Shown: piece by piece, positions 48,962 to 57,077 of the stretch
Layout of the letters: each line of letters opens with the position of its first letter
Position numbering within the stretch: the stretch's first letter is position 1
IMG/VR virus record: IMGVR_UViG_3300020437_000004
Coordinates: 1-64,000 of that record
Length of the DNA stretch: 64,000 bases
DNA from: a virus
Strand: one strand, 5' to 3'
Notes under the pieces: model-generated
What the model saw: only the letters and a program-made list of their open reading frames with translations
Databases searched by the model: none
What the model was told of the DNA's origin: nothing
Program-made: the position numbers and the translations under genes

Positions 48962-49431
48962 TCACCTAATCTGTGGATAACAGGTTTTTCGTTTTTCAAT
49001 ATATTATATAGTTTCATACACTCTGCACATGATACAGGATAAAACTCTGCAGAGGGATCAAACCCATCGTATCTCTTTGCTTGATTGATAACTATAGATC
49101 CATTCTCTCCTGACACTGACCTGTGAAATGTGCCACGAGGTATGATCAATGCACCACTATGCACATCAAGGTGCACTATATGGTATGGGAATTTCCATTC
49201 CTCATTGACCAACTCAAACATCCTTGTCCCTGAGACTACTCTATTGTAGTCATCTTGGAAAGAATGAATATAGAATTGCTTACCTCCCACACAATCAGGT
49301 GGGGGTGACTGAGCAGGTCCTTCATGGACTACTAAGTCAGCAGCATTGGATTCATCTACTGATATGTCATAAAAAATAACACCGTCTGTTTCTCTAAACA
49401 CACGGTGTTTTTTAAAATGTATGTCACTCAT
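48958..49431 (-). CDS. cupin-like protein, 157 aa
   Basis: The segment HIVHLDVHSGALIIPRGTFH followed by RSVSGENGSIVINQ resembles cupin motif 2 (G-x5-P-x-G-x2-H-x3-N), with a metal-ligand-like histidine pair. The N-terminal part has SPPPDCVGGKQFYIHSF. It could be a sugar-binding or oxygenase-like cupin; no substrate can be predicted. The C-terminus has CAECMK, a C-x2-C pair. Overlaps the DUF4385 gene by eight bases. Confidence 0.6.
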   Translation of the reverse strand: MSDIHFKKHRVFRETDGVIFYDISVDESNAADLVVHEGPAQSPPPDCVGGKQFYIHSFQDDYNRVVSGTRMFELVNEEWKFPYHIVHLDVHSGALIIPRGTFHRSVSGENGSIVINQAKRYDGFDPSAEFYPVSCAECMKLYNILKNEKPVIHRLGE

Positions 49432-49885
49432 GTGACCGCCACTCCTTCCTCATCTTTTTATATGTATCGTTGTTAGCAACGATGTCTCTAACTTTCTTAA
49501 AGATCTTTGCAGACTTTGCATACTTACTGGTAGCATGGTCTTCTTCTTGTGGTCTCACGTTACCATCATCGTCATACTTTTTACCAGAGTTATGGTTTGC
49601 GTAACGACGTGCTCTTGTGAAACCCATCTCCAAAAACTTACGACACATGTCCATGCCTATAAAATCTTCTTCGTCTCTGTAATCTAGATACATTGCGAAG
49701 ATTTTATTCGCAGACTCTACTGCAATCTCTGGAGTCTTAAATCTCCAATGAGCACATATGTCGTTAGTATAAGGGCGTACCAGTAAAACTCCTTGCTCCC
49801 CCCTTCCAATGCGATAAAGCATCCGAGTTTCTGTATCTGTAAAGTCAAGAGTCTTGTAATCGAGGTCATAATCAAACTCTTTCAT
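49424..49885 (-). CDS. DUF4385 family protein
   Basis: Recognised by the succession RIGRGEQGVLLVRPYTNDI, HWRFKTPEIAVESANKIFAM, DFIGMDMCRKFLEMGFTRAR and RYANHNSGKKYDDDG, which is the core of DUF4385, a family common in T4-like phages and some bacteria with no known activity. The start is the ATG at 49883-49885, which overlaps the upstream stop; a TTG one codon earlier is possible. 153 residues, normal length. Confidence 0.85.
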   Translation of the reverse strand: MKEFDYDLDYKTLDFTDTETRMLYRIGRGEQGVLLVRPYTNDICAHWRFKTPEIAVESANKIFAMYLDYRDEEDFIGMDMCRKFLEMGFTRARRYANHNSGKKYDDDGNVRPQEEDHATSKYAKSAKIFKKVRDIVANNDTYKKMRKEWRSHE

Positions 49886-50346
49886 CAACCCCCATCAACT
49901 TCACAACCTGCGATGGCACCACTAACGATACCAAGAGGGATAGACCAGATATAAGCATCTGATTCAGAGATAGCACCTGCTACACCGCCACCAAGGATAC
50001 CGCCTAAAACGGCACCCTCTGAGCAGTCGTTTGTGTCTTCCTCTCGTGGGACAGGGACAGCACGAGGACCGTTGTCCCTATATGGTGGTCTCCAATATCT
50101 GTCTCCATAACAGGGGACAGCGACAGTCTTGCGTTTGTAGTCAACGTAGCCAGGACTATCTGAGGTGCCAGGAATATATACTTCCTTATATCGTTGCTCA
50201 TAGCATGTGCGAGAGCGAGATCCAGACCACCCACGATACTCACGCTCACCAGTAGTAGGATTGATTGATCCGTTGTGGTGTGCGAAAGCAGTAGTCGGAG
50301 TGGTGATGACACCCAGAAGTGTCATGGCAGTTAACATTGACTTCAT
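49885..50346 (-). CDS. secreted glycine-zipper protein, 153 aa
   Basis: A signal peptide is clear (MKSMLTAMTLLGVITTPTTA, cleavage near FA-HH). The mature part is basic, Tyr/Arg-rich with paired cysteines, and ends in a glycine-zipper segment (GAVLGGILGGGVAGAISESD and GIVSGAIAG) that could enter or span a membrane, as in 17-kDa-antigen-type outer membrane proteins. A role at the host envelope during infection is likely but undefined. It follows gp32 directly. Confidence 0.7.
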   Translation of the reverse strand: MKSMLTAMTLLGVITTPTTAFAHHNGSINPTTGEREYRGWSGSRSRTCYEQRYKEVYIPGTSDSPGYVDYKRKTVAVPCYGDRYWRPPYRDNGPRAVPVPREEDTNDCSEGAVLGGILGGGVAGAISESDAYIWSIPLGIVSGAIAGCEVDGG

Positions 50347-51240
50347 TTAGTCTTCTTCGGCAAGTTTAGCAAAGTAGGAAAGGTCTACGTCCTCATCCTT
50401 CTGTAATGATTCTACCTTATCTCCAAACCCTGTGCGAAGATCAGGGACACTTTGTGAAGTGTCTTCCTCTTCGTAAGTCTCAGGGTCAGGACGCTTAGGT
50501 GTAACCTTAAGCACAGAATTGAGACGTGCTTCCAATTCTTCGTAAGATTTAAACTGTGATGGGTTGGTAAAGTCCTTAAGACTATAAGATTGTTTCCAAA
50601 CTGCTTCCAACTCAGCGTCAGTCATCTTACCAAGAGTAGATGGGTTAGCAAACCCACTCTTATCATAATTCCAGAAACCTGCAACCTTACAGATCTTCAG
50701 ACGGAAGTCCGCACCATTCCAAAGATCGAATGGATTGATTGCTTGCTCGTCTTCAAACTCAGGTTGTGCAGCAGCGACGATCTTGTCATGAATCTTCTTA
50801 CCATACTTGTAGAGGAAGACCTTGCCCTCATTCTCAGGATTCATTTCATCCTTAACAACATAGATGTTGCTGTAGTATGAGAGTTTACGCTTCTGCTTTC
50901 GTGCAATTTCCTTGTCAGAATCGTTGCCACTATTCCACAACTCTCGGTTGAGGTCAGAGACAGGATCCTTTTGTCCTAGAGTAGTCAAACTATTTTCAAT
51001 ATACCATCCACCAGGACCTTGGAAGGCATGACTCCAAACCTGTGCCCAAGGAAGGTCTTCCCCATCAGGCTCTGGAAGGAATCGAATAACAGCATACCCA
51101 TTACCGCTCTTGTCAAGAGTTGGTTTCCATAGACGCTCATCAACTTGAGCACTGCCCGCAGGCTTTTGTAGTTTCTCAATCTCCTTTGTAAGTTTTGCAA
51201 AGGAAGATCCAGAAGACTTCTTGAGTGATGCAAATGACAT
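50347..51240 (-). CDS. 32: single-stranded DNA-binding protein, gp32-like
   Basis: 297 residues from MSFASLKKSSGSSF, the usual N-terminus; GGAG nine bases before the ATG at 51240 supports it over an upstream ATG at 51282. GNGYAVIRFLP, WSHAFQGPGGWYIEN, SYYSNIYVVKDEMNPENEGK and YKYGKKI match T4 gp32, and the acidic C-terminus (EDVDLSYFAKLAEED) is the protein-interaction tail. Binds and protects single-stranded DNA in replication and recombination. The zinc-ligand cysteines of T4 gp32 are not present in the matching region (TTLGQKDPVSDLNREL), so this version should fold without zinc. Confidence 0.93.
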   Translation of the reverse strand: MSFASLKKSSGSSFAKLTKEIEKLQKPAGSAQVDERLWKPTLDKSGNGYAVIRFLPEPDGEDLPWAQVWSHAFQGPGGWYIENSLTTLGQKDPVSDLNRELWNSGNDSDKEIARKQKRKLSYYSNIYVVKDEMNPENEGKVFLYKYGKKIHDKIVAAAQPEFEDEQAINPFDLWNGADFRLKICKVAGFWNYDKSGFANPSTLGKMTDAELEAVWKQSYSLKDFTNPSQFKSYEELEARLNSVLKVTPKRPDPETYEEEDTSQSVPDLRTGFGDKVESLQKDEDVDLSYFAKLAEED

Positions 51241-51296
51241 TTTTGTATTCTCCGTGTTTGTATTTGGCATTAGTGCCACCATTCATGGTGACATAC

Positions 51297-51303
51297 TATT
51301 TAG
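51297..51303 (-). promoter_or_regulatory. late-promoter-like CTAAATA upstream of gp32
   Basis: CTAAATA on the minus strand, overlapping the end of the 50-residue gene and about 57 bases before the gp32 start. Function in gp32 transcription is uncertain since gp32 is also needed early. Confidence 0.35.
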
Positions 51304-51452
51304 GTCTTGTCAAGACCTTGTGTTTTATTCCTGATAATTATATTCTCTCCATCATGTGTGAAAATAATCTCGTCATCGGGATCCCAAAGTAACTCCTCCA
51401 TGACATCATTCAAACGTTTCATGTCTTCCCATAGTTGATCAGGATTCGGCAT
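51300..51452 (-). CDS. hypothetical acidic protein, 50 aa
   Basis: Frame from ATG 51450-51452 to TAA 51300-51302, preceded by AAGGAG at good spacing. Acidic, helical (MPNPDQLWEDMKRLNDVMEE) with a beta end (EIIFTHDGENIIIRNK). It fills the gap between gp32 and the DUF1825-like gene. Function unknown. Confidence 0.6.
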   Translation of the reverse strand: MPNPDQLWEDMKRLNDVMEELLWDPDDEIIFTHDGENIIIRNKTQGLDKT

Positions 51453-51798
51453 TGTTTAACTCCTTCTTCCATCCTAACAATTTATCTTCCATAACTTGTA
51501 GCACAGACATGAGATCCATACCACCTGTCGTCTTCATTGATAGTGTGTCTACTCTGTCCTTAATATATGCAACAGACTCATCGCTATCATCTTCATGTGA
51601 TGCGAGTGCTAGTCGTGCATAAAATAACTTCTGTTTAGCAATCAACTCTAGCGTCTTGTTGATGTGCTCAATTCTTTTCTTGACATCATACTCTGCAAAA
51701 CCTGCAGACATCTTTAGCAAGTCAGTGTAACATACTTGGATGTCTTCGAGTGACTCTCTTACTTGATCGCTGTGGAAAAATTCTTCTTTCTTGGTCAT
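51439..51798 (-). CDS. DUF1825-like protein, 119 aa
   Basis: EEFFHSDQVRESLEDIQVCY, then KLFYARLALASHEDDSDESV, corresponds to DUF1825, a helical family of cyanobacteria also common in their phages. No activity is established. It lies between gp33-like and gp32 genes with four-base overlap upstream, so replication or transcription use is plausible. Confidence 0.7.
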   Translation of the reverse strand: MTKKEEFFHSDQVRESLEDIQVCYTDLLKMSAGFAEYDVKKRIEHINKTLELIAKQKLFYARLALASHEDDSDESVAYIKDRVDTLSMKTTGGMDLMSVLQVMEDKLLGWKKELNNAES

Positions 51799-52040
51799 AG
51801 TGGGAGGACACCTCTTGAGGTGCGTTTAACGTAATTAAGTTGTTGAGCATCCCATTTGATTTTATCTTTCAATGGTCGAGAGATCAGTTTATTAACAACT
51901 TCAATCTCTATTCCATACTCTTCACATACTGTAGTGACTGCTTCAATATAATTTAGCAGTCCTTCACTGTCTTTAACAAGGTTTTCTACCAGTGAAGTAA
52001 ATTTACCTTGTGTCATAAATTCCTTTTCAATATCATTCAT
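51795..52040 (-). CDS. 33: late transcription coactivator, gp33-like
   Basis: 81 residues. GLLNYIEAVTTVCEEYGIEI and VNKLISRPLKDKIKWDAQQL resemble the core of gp33, which binds RNA polymerase beta flap and links the sliding clamp to late transcription at TATAAATA promoters. T4 gp33 is 112 residues and near gp32, as here. The window's many TAAATA-type elements fit its presence. Overlaps both neighbours by four bases. Confidence 0.7.
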   Translation of the reverse strand: MNDIEKEFMTQGKFTSLVENLVKDSEGLLNYIEAVTTVCEEYGIEIEVVNKLISRPLKDKIKWDAQQLNYVKRTSRGVLPL

Positions 52041-52663
52041 TTGGTGACCTCCACATACATGCGAGAGACTCCACCAGATTCAATGAGACCTGAGGGAAAT
52101 GCATTCGCTGCAATAGTCATGCGGGGTCCATTAGTGGTGTTAGGTTGTGCGTAATGCCTTATAGTAGGAGGGAAACAGATAAACTTACCTGCCTCTGTAG
52201 GCTCCTCATGCATTATGTGGTATTTTGTGTCCGTATAATCTCCAAAAGGTGAGATGTTAGTATTACTATACCACGGATTCGGCAAAAGCCAAACTGTTTT
52301 ATCTTGTGGCAAACCAGATGCATAATAATTACTGCTTAGGAAACAGTTAGGATGCGTGTGGTCAAAGAAATGATCACCAGGATCATTCTTGTTTGCCCAT
52401 GACGATACAAATTTAAAAGAGGTAGCGTTGGGTGCTATCTCTTTCCTTACTTCTTCCAGACATTCATTCATCCATGAAAATAAATCAGCAAACTGTGGTA
52501 GATCATGTAACTGTTTACCTGTCCCACGAGCATTAATACCTGCCCAGATCCAGTTAAAATCATTACGTTTCCACTGTAAGTTTTCTAATTCATATGCAAC
52601 CTTCTCTACGTCGCCAGGATAATAGAAGCGAAAGAAGGGGATGCCTAGAAAAGTATCTTTCAT
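52037..52663 (-). CDS. 2OG-Fe(II) oxygenase (PF13759-like)
   Basis: 208 residues of the same type as the enzymes at 13330 and 11359: HFFDHTHPNCFLSSNYYASG holds the metal histidines, MHEEPTEAGKFICFPPTIRH the distal histidine, and GPRMTIAANAFP the arginine strand. It is placed within the replication block, between gp33 and an exonuclease, away from the other oxygenases, so it probably has a different target. Overlaps both neighbours by four bases. Confidence 0.82.
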   Translation of the reverse strand: MKDTFLGIPFFRFYYPGDVEKVAYELENLQWKRNDFNWIWAGINARGTGKQLHDLPQFADLFSWMNECLEEVRKEIAPNATSFKFVSSWANKNDPGDHFFDHTHPNCFLSSNYYASGLPQDKTVWLLPNPWYSNTNISPFGDYTDTKYHIMHEEPTEAGKFICFPPTIRHYAQPNTTNGPRMTIAANAFPSGLIESGGVSRMYVEVTK

Positions 52664-53334
52664 TGACGAGATTCAATATACTGTCTGTATTCTTTAATGT
52701 AATCAAGAAGTTTGTTGATATACTTCTCTTTATCATATCTCTGCTCGACTTGCATCTCGCCAGACTCTGATACAGATATTGTAACTAACTTGTCAACCTC
52801 AATGCCAGTGTGCTCGTAATACATGTAAGCATAAGCACTACACTGCACGAAATAGTTTTCCAACCACTCAGGTTTTTTCAATTCCTTTGTGGTTTTGAAA
52901 TCAATTACAGCAAGCTCGCCATCAAACTGAGCAAGGCAATCAACACGGCCAGCGAGATATAGATTGCGAGAAAATAAAGGGGCTTCAATAAGATGAATAT
53001 CAGTGATCCGATCAAGATCCTTACGAGCAGCCCTAAAAAGGTACGAGGTAAGACCCTCGCCTTGCGTACGATTTTCCACATCTTCATTTCTTAGATACTT
53101 TTCTACTAGGTTGTGATACTTGGTGCCTCTCCAAGAAGATTTCATACGAATCTTCTCTGCCTCGTGGTATCCGACACGCTTCTGCCACTCAAGGATACCT
53201 GCCTTAGATTGATGACCGATAACTGTGGTGACAGATGGCACCCACACCTTGTCAAGTTTGTAGAATCTTCCCTGCTCTAGGGTGCGTGATTCTAACTCAA
53301 GGATCTCACAAGGAGGTCCTACATGATTAAACAT
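52660..53334 (-). CDS. PD-(D/E)XK exonuclease, MGME1/Cas4-like
   Basis: 224 residues. WVPSVTTVIGHQSKAGILEW at the start, RGTKYHNLVEKYLRN with the motif histidine, then LYLAGRVDCLAQFDGELAVI and DFKTTKEL give the catalytic G-x-x-D ... D-x-K core; QCSAYAYMY is the usual helix after it. Related enzymes (MGME1, phage exonucleases) degrade single-stranded DNA ends. It lies next to phoH and near gp32, consistent with replication or recombination. Confidence 0.85.
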   Translation of the reverse strand: MFNHVGPPCEILELESRTLEQGRFYKLDKVWVPSVTTVIGHQSKAGILEWQKRVGYHEAEKIRMKSSWRGTKYHNLVEKYLRNEDVENRTQGEGLTSYLFRAARKDLDRITDIHLIEAPLFSRNLYLAGRVDCLAQFDGELAVIDFKTTKELKKPEWLENYFVQCSAYAYMYYEHTGIEVDKLVTISVSESGEMQVEQRYDKEKYINKLLDYIKEYRQYIESRQ

Positions 53335-53340
53335 AATTAA

Positions 53341-54081
53341 TTAATATCCAAGAGATAATTTGCTAACGAGATACTCTTTCACGAGACCTGACCTTACTAT
53401 ATCATCAATACCAAACTCTACGCAAGTAAATGATGGCATTTGCTTAAGAATTCTAAGGAAGTCTAGGATACCTTCTCTCTCATTAGATTTTGTCAAGTCT
53501 GACTGAAAGTAATCACCACAAAAAATAATTTTGCAGTCTTCTCCAACACGAGTGATAATAGAATCTAACTCGTGGAAGTTTAGGTTTGAAAACTCATCAA
53601 CAAGAATGATAGAGTTATCAAATGTGGTGCCTCTAATAAAAGAGGTTGACCAGAATGAAATAGTTTCTTGTGCTCTAAGATTAGAATACAATGCTTCAAA
53701 ACTATTGTCATCAGGCATCTCAAACATATACTTCACCATATTTTTATATGGAATTTGATATAGGTTTGATTTGTCTTCATGATCACCTGGCAAGAAACCA
53801 ATCTCCCTTGTAGGGACGAGTGACCTTACCATGTAAACCTTCTCATACTTTGATGCAGGGTCAAGACATTGTTTCAATGCAAGATACAAAGAGATGAATG
53901 TCTTACCTGTCCCTGCTGCACCATGGAGCACTAGATTCTGTCCCTTACCATATGCTTCCCAGATCTTCTCCTGATTCTCTGTGAGTGGCTCGATGGTTTT
54001 AAGGTGCTCAAGGTTGATAGGTTTCTTCCTTCGCAATACCTTGGTTGGGATATTTGCTAGTGACTTCTTTGGTCTAGGCAT
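53341..54081 (-). CDS. phoH: PhoH-like ATPase
   Basis: 246 residues: LTENQEKIWEAYGKGQNLVL, Walker A GAAGTGKT near residue 58, YEKVYMVRSLVPTREIGFLP, Walker B IILVDEFSN and KIIFCGDYFQSDL. This is the PhoH family, common in marine phages, with ATP-binding and suspected RNA-related activity; link to phosphate stress is by host relatives only. One-base overlap with the upstream gene. Confidence 0.95.
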   Translation of the reverse strand: MPRPKKSLANIPTKVLRRKKPINLEHLKTIEPLTENQEKIWEAYGKGQNLVLHGAAGTGKTFISLYLALKQCLDPASKYEKVYMVRSLVPTREIGFLPGDHEDKSNLYQIPYKNMVKYMFEMPDDNSFEALYSNLRAQETISFWSTSFIRGTTFDNSIILVDEFSNLNFHELDSIITRVGEDCKIIFCGDYFQSDLTKSNEREGILDFLRILKQMPSFTCVEFGIDDIVRSGLVKEYLVSKLSLGY

Positions 54082-54311
54082 TAGGTGTATTGACTAAGGT
54101 TTGCTTTAGGGTGTGCTGCTTGGACTTTAGACATGACTTCTTTGAAACCATCAGACTGTTTAGGTTTGCCGTAGGTTGTGCCTGCGACACCTTTTGACCA
54201 GTCTTTATCCCAATCGGGATTGTCTTTTCTCCATTGATCGTATTCCGCCATGGTCATACGAAACTCTTTCTCTTCACCTGTCTCTCTGTGTTTTACATTG
54301 TAGGTTGGCAT
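54081..54311 (-). CDS. hypothetical protein, 76 aa
   Basis: Starts MPTYNVKHRETGEEKEFRMT; the beginning recalls FmdB-type zinc-ribbon proteins, but the needed cysteines are missing. The rest is polar with two tryptophans in NPDWDKDWSKG. The ATG at 54309-54311 overlaps the thyX stop (TAATG) and GAGG lies before it, so the longer frame to 54329 is unlikely. Confidence 0.65.
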   Translation of the reverse strand: MPTYNVKHRETGEEKEFRMTMAEYDQWRKDNPDWDKDWSKGVAGTTYGKPKQSDGFKEVMSKVQAAHPKANLSQYT

Positions 54312-55006
54312 TAGTCTATCCTCAAACATGGTTGGATGTCATCCCATCCTTCGGGACAACCGCAGTCTTCGCACCATTCAAGTGCTTTAGAGACGATAGG
54401 GAATTGACACATGAATACTTTTTTACAAGCATTTGCAATGTCCATGTGCTCTTTTTGTGTGCCATTAGCAGACCTCAATTCAATATAATGAATCCATGAT
54501 CGGACTGATCCTGTCATGTAGATTCTGGTTGGTGTTGCCAAAGGCAATACCATTCTAGCACACTCTTTAGCAATTCCGTGTCTCAACAACTCATTATATA
54601 GATCAACTCCTTCGTTAAAATACTGTGCAATCCTACCCTGCAGGAAATACTTCTCCTTTTGTGGCACATCATCAATACTATTCTGTCTATTCTTACTGTC
54701 TTGACGACGTAGATCAGGGACAGGGATCTCACCTAGCAGATTAGTATCAGCATATCTCTGTGAGAACTCTTGAAATGTGAAGCTACGATGCCTCAGAATT
54801 TGAGCTGCGATTGCTCTTGTAGTATTGATCTCAAGTGTCAAACTTGCCTGCTCAAATACAGACCAATGATTATGTTTGATGCAATAAGATAGAAGTCCTT
54901 CTACCTTTGGATTGTCTTGATTGTTTGGGTTGCTTACTCTCGCAATGTAACCCATTGTTTTTTCTGCCTCAGGTGTGACGCTTACGAGACAAACTTTATT
55001 AGTCAT
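54311..55006 (-). CDS. thyX: flavin-dependent thymidylate synthase ThyX
   Basis: Makes dTMP from dUMP with methylene-tetrahydrofolate, FAD and NADPH, for phage DNA synthesis. 231 residues; the ThyX signature R-H-R-x2-x-x-x-E-x-S-x-R-Y is RHRSFTFQEFSQRYAD, and SVRSWIHYIELRSANGTQKE is the C-terminal substrate region. HNHWSVFEQASLTLEINTTR at the N-terminal third is also typical. It overlaps its neighbours by one and eight bases. Confidence 0.97.
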   Translation of the reverse strand: MTNKVCLVSVTPEAEKTMGYIARVSNPNNQDNPKVEGLLSYCIKHNHWSVFEQASLTLEINTTRAIAAQILRHRSFTFQEFSQRYADTNLLGEIPVPDLRRQDSKNRQNSIDDVPQKEKYFLQGRIAQYFNEGVDLYNELLRHGIAKECARMVLPLATPTRIYMTGSVRSWIHYIELRSANGTQKEHMDIANACKKVFMCQFPIVSKALEWCEDCGCPEGWDDIQPCLRID

Positions 55007-55277
55007 GCTTAAAAATTAGACGTGCCATTACTAGTAAACCAAATGATTTCAAGTAACCCAATACAGGTAGTCCAAACGTGCCAACCATGATCCAATTCCA
55101 GAAGAACATAAAAACAAGAGGAGATATAAACAGTGCACCCAATGCAGCAGCGACCTTACGTCCTACTGTTTCGTTGTCCATTGCTTTAATCTTCTCTGTC
55201 CACTCCTCTACAGTCTCTGCAGGAGCAGGAGTTTCTTCAATTTTTTTTGCTTTTCTTGGATCGATATAGACGCTCAA
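54999..55277 (-). CDS. membrane protein, 92 aa
   Basis: Charged, Ala/Glu-rich first half and two membrane helices in the second (AALGALFISPLVFMFFWNWI and FGLPVLGYLKSFGLLVMARL). Small, inner-membrane type. Overlaps thyX by eight bases. No family recognised. Confidence 0.65.
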   Translation of the reverse strand: MSVYIDPRKAKKIEETPAPAETVEEWTEKIKAMDNETVGRKVAAALGALFISPLVFMFFWNWIMVGTFGLPVLGYLKSFGLLVMARLIFKHD

Positions 55278-55717
55278 GACCTATTACCCCATCGAATTTC
55301 TGGAAATGCTTCTTTAACTACCGCTTCTGTGATGCGATACTTCTTGTGTAGAGACTTATTAACTGCTTTAATAAATGCCACAGCGTCATCTTTGTAGAGA
55401 CCCTCTAGCATCTGAATAAACATATTCTCTACCTTCATGTTAGGGAGGTTGTCTGCACCACCCTTGAAGAAATAGTAAAACTTCTTTGCTTCTACAATCA
55501 AATTAGTATGCTCTGTCCCCAACGGTGCTTCGTTAGGTGTGTAAGGTACGTCCTCACCAAGAGGCACACGAGGCACGACTGACCCATCAAAGTTGATAAT
55601 GAATAGTGTGCGAAGTGCTTGACTGTTGTTATCACGAAGAATTTTAATTTTCTCTGCTTTTGTCTTAGCAGAGTGAGTCTTTTGCAAGACCTCACAAATC
55701 ATAAGTTTTTGTGCCAT
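55274..55717 (-). CDS. DUF6433-like protein, 147 aa
   Basis: A 147-residue basic protein with KAEKIKILRDNNSQALRTLF, GEDVPYTPNEAPLGTEHTNL and VENMFIQMLEGLYKDDAVAF, a layout I associate with DUF6433, common in T4-like cyanophages and without known activity. Overlaps the next gene by four bases. A role in replication is only suggested by place. Confidence 0.65.
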   Translation of the reverse strand: MAQKLMICEVLQKTHSAKTKAEKIKILRDNNSQALRTLFIINFDGSVVPRVPLGEDVPYTPNEAPLGTEHTNLIVEAKKFYYFFKGGADNLPNMKVENMFIQMLEGLYKDDAVAFIKAVNKSLHKKYRITEAVVKEAFPEIRWGNRS

Positions 55718-55719
55718 GA

Positions 55720-55962
55720 TTAATCATCAGTGTCAGTAATTGTATCATCTTCCTCTGTCAAACGCAAGTAGAATAGATCTTCTGTGTCCAGAAAATTACC
55801 ATTCTCATCATACATCTCGGGATGCATGACTATTTTAGCATAGTCTGCCTTTTCTTGCCACTCGTCAAATGCTGCTTTGATATTCCAAGAGATCAAGAAT
55901 CCAACAAGGAAACTACCTAACGTGAGGAAGAAGGCAATGTAAAGGAAAGAAAGATCCGCCAT
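55720..55962 (-). CDS. single-span membrane protein, 80 aa
   Basis: N-terminal helix LSFLYIAFFLTLGSFLVGFL, then an acidic cytoplasmic or periplasmic part ending in an Asp-rich tail (TEEDDTITDTDD). CTAAATA lies 28 bases before its ATG. Unknown role; common type in cyanophages. Confidence 0.65.
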   Translation of the reverse strand: MADLSFLYIAFFLTLGSFLVGFLISWNIKAAFDEWQEKADYAKIVMHPEMYDENGNFLDTEDLFYLRLTEEDDTITDTDD

Positions 55963-55988
55963 GTAATTGCCTCCTAAGACTGTTGTTT

Positions 55989-56339
55989 TTATTTAGTAAC
56001 TTTTTTCCTGCCTGGTCTCCTATCCCTTTCATATTTCCATGCATCCTCAAGGATACCGTAGAGATACTTTCTAATCTTTCTTGCTTCTGGTTTTGGGATG
56101 TGTCCGTATGCTTCACGCAATACTTTGTCACCTCCCTTGATATATGCATCAAGATCTAGGATAGTATTGTTTAGAGAGTTAGCAGTTGGGGATTCAATAA
56201 ACTCAGTAGTCTCCTTACGAGTATACTTTGCTCCTTTTAAATACCCATACATGTTAAATAAGAAACGTTTCTTCTCGAATGCTTCATCAATCGATCGCTC
56301 GATCAACTCATATAATTCGTTAGCGTTTCTGAGTTTCAT
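55989..56339 (-). CDS. hypothetical basic protein, 116 aa
   Basis: Helical and basic, starting MKLRNANELYELIERSIDEA; start codon overlaps the glutaredoxin stop (TAATG), so the longer frame to 56384 is unlikely. C-terminus ends RRPGRKKVTK. No domain recognised. Confidence 0.65.
   Translation of the reverse strand: MKLRNANELYELIERSIDEAFEKKRFLFNMYGYLKGAKYTRKETTEFIESPTANSLNNTILDLDAYIKGGDKVLREAYGHIPKPEARKIRKYLYGILEDAWKYERDRRPGRKKVTK
55990..55996 (-). promoter_or_regulatory. late-promoter-like CTAAATA
   Basis: CTAAATA on the minus strand, 28 bases before the ATG of the 80-residue membrane protein. Confidence 0.4.
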
Positions 56340-56590
56340 TAGAGGAATTTGCCTTCTCGTAGATGTTTTACAGCATCGGTGCAACCACCGACTTTATTCC
56401 CACCAATGATTACCTGTGGGAAGGTAGACCCCATACCAAACTCCGCATAGAATTGGTTGCGGTCGAAGTTAACATCGAGTTTCATCTCGTTGTAACTCCA
56501 TCGATTCATATTATACACTTCTTTAATTTTTGTGCAATAAGGACAACCAGATCTTGTATAGATTGTTGTCGATGGTGGAATCTTTGCCAT
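56339..56590 (-). CDS. glutaredoxin
   Basis: 83 residues: IYTRSGCPYCTKIKEVYNMN with the C-P-Y-C dithiol site, FPQVIIGG with the cis-proline, and VGGCTDAVKHL. Reduces disulfides with glutathione; in phages it serves ribonucleotide reductase. All catalytic residues are present, in contrast to the altered paralogue at 48495. Confidence 0.95.
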   Translation of the reverse strand: MAKIPPSTTIYTRSGCPYCTKIKEVYNMNRWSYNEMKLDVNFDRNQFYAEFGMGSTFPQVIIGGNKVGGCTDAVKHLREGKFL

Positions 56591-56600
56591 AATATTATAG

Positions 56601-56627
56601 AAAAAAAGAAAGGGGTCAGAGACCCCT
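56601..56627 (-). terminator. intrinsic terminator
   Basis: Minus strand: AGGGGTC, loop TCT, GACCCCT, followed by TTCTTTTTTT. It ends the transcript of the beta-barrel-like gene at 56652. Confidence 0.85.
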
Positions 56628-56651
56628 GATGGTATTATATATCCTTTCTAC

Positions 56652-57020
56652 TTAGAAAGCATACTTCACACCCAACTTACCTCCGTATCCGTTGTCTGCA
56701 GAGTCTGCAGTAACAAAAGAGACTTCAGTGTAGAGATCCATCGCCTCAGAGAGTGGAAGACCAAGACCTGCCTTACCAGAGAAGTCAGTGTCAGTGTCAC
56801 CACCGTCCACAGAAGTCACTGCTGGACCTCCTTGGACGTAGTAAGATGCGATTCCAACTTGTCCTTCGTAACCAACGTGCACGTCAGTCGTCGTCCCAGT
56901 ATAATCCGAGCCAGTCCAAGAGGAGTTTGCTTCGATATTAATATACGGTCCTGCAAAGGAAGCAGATGGGGCTACCACAGCTGCGGTAGCAGCAAGAGTT
57001 GCGATTGCAGTTTTGATCAT
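56652..57020 (-). CDS. secreted outer-membrane beta-barrel-like protein, 122 aa
   Basis: Signal peptide MIKTAIATLAATAAVVAPSA with cleavage near SFA-GP. The mature 98 residues show alternating strands with Gly/aromatic residues and end in YGGKLGVKYAF; a terminal phenylalanine after alternating residues is the usual outer-membrane insertion signal. Too short for a porin alone, so perhaps a half barrel or periplasmic protein. It has its own late promoter (57070-57077) and terminator, so it is a single-gene transcript. Possible role in altering the host outer membrane late in infection. Confidence 0.7.
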   Translation of the reverse strand: MIKTAIATLAATAAVVAPSASFAGPYINIEANSSWTGSDYTGTTTDVHVGYEGQVGIASYYVQGGPAVTSVDGGDTDTDFSGKAGLGLPLSEAMDLYTEVSFVTADSADNGYGGKLGVKYAF

Positions 57021-57069
57021 GTGTTTTTTACCTTTAGTTTGAGTTTATGTAACAGATAGTTACAATGGG

Positions 57070-57077
57070 TATTTATA
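57070..57077 (-). promoter_or_regulatory. late promoter TATAAATA
   Basis: Exact late promoter on the minus strand, 50 bases before the ATG of the secreted beta-barrel-like protein, overlapping the end of the third halogenase relative. Confidence 0.65.
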
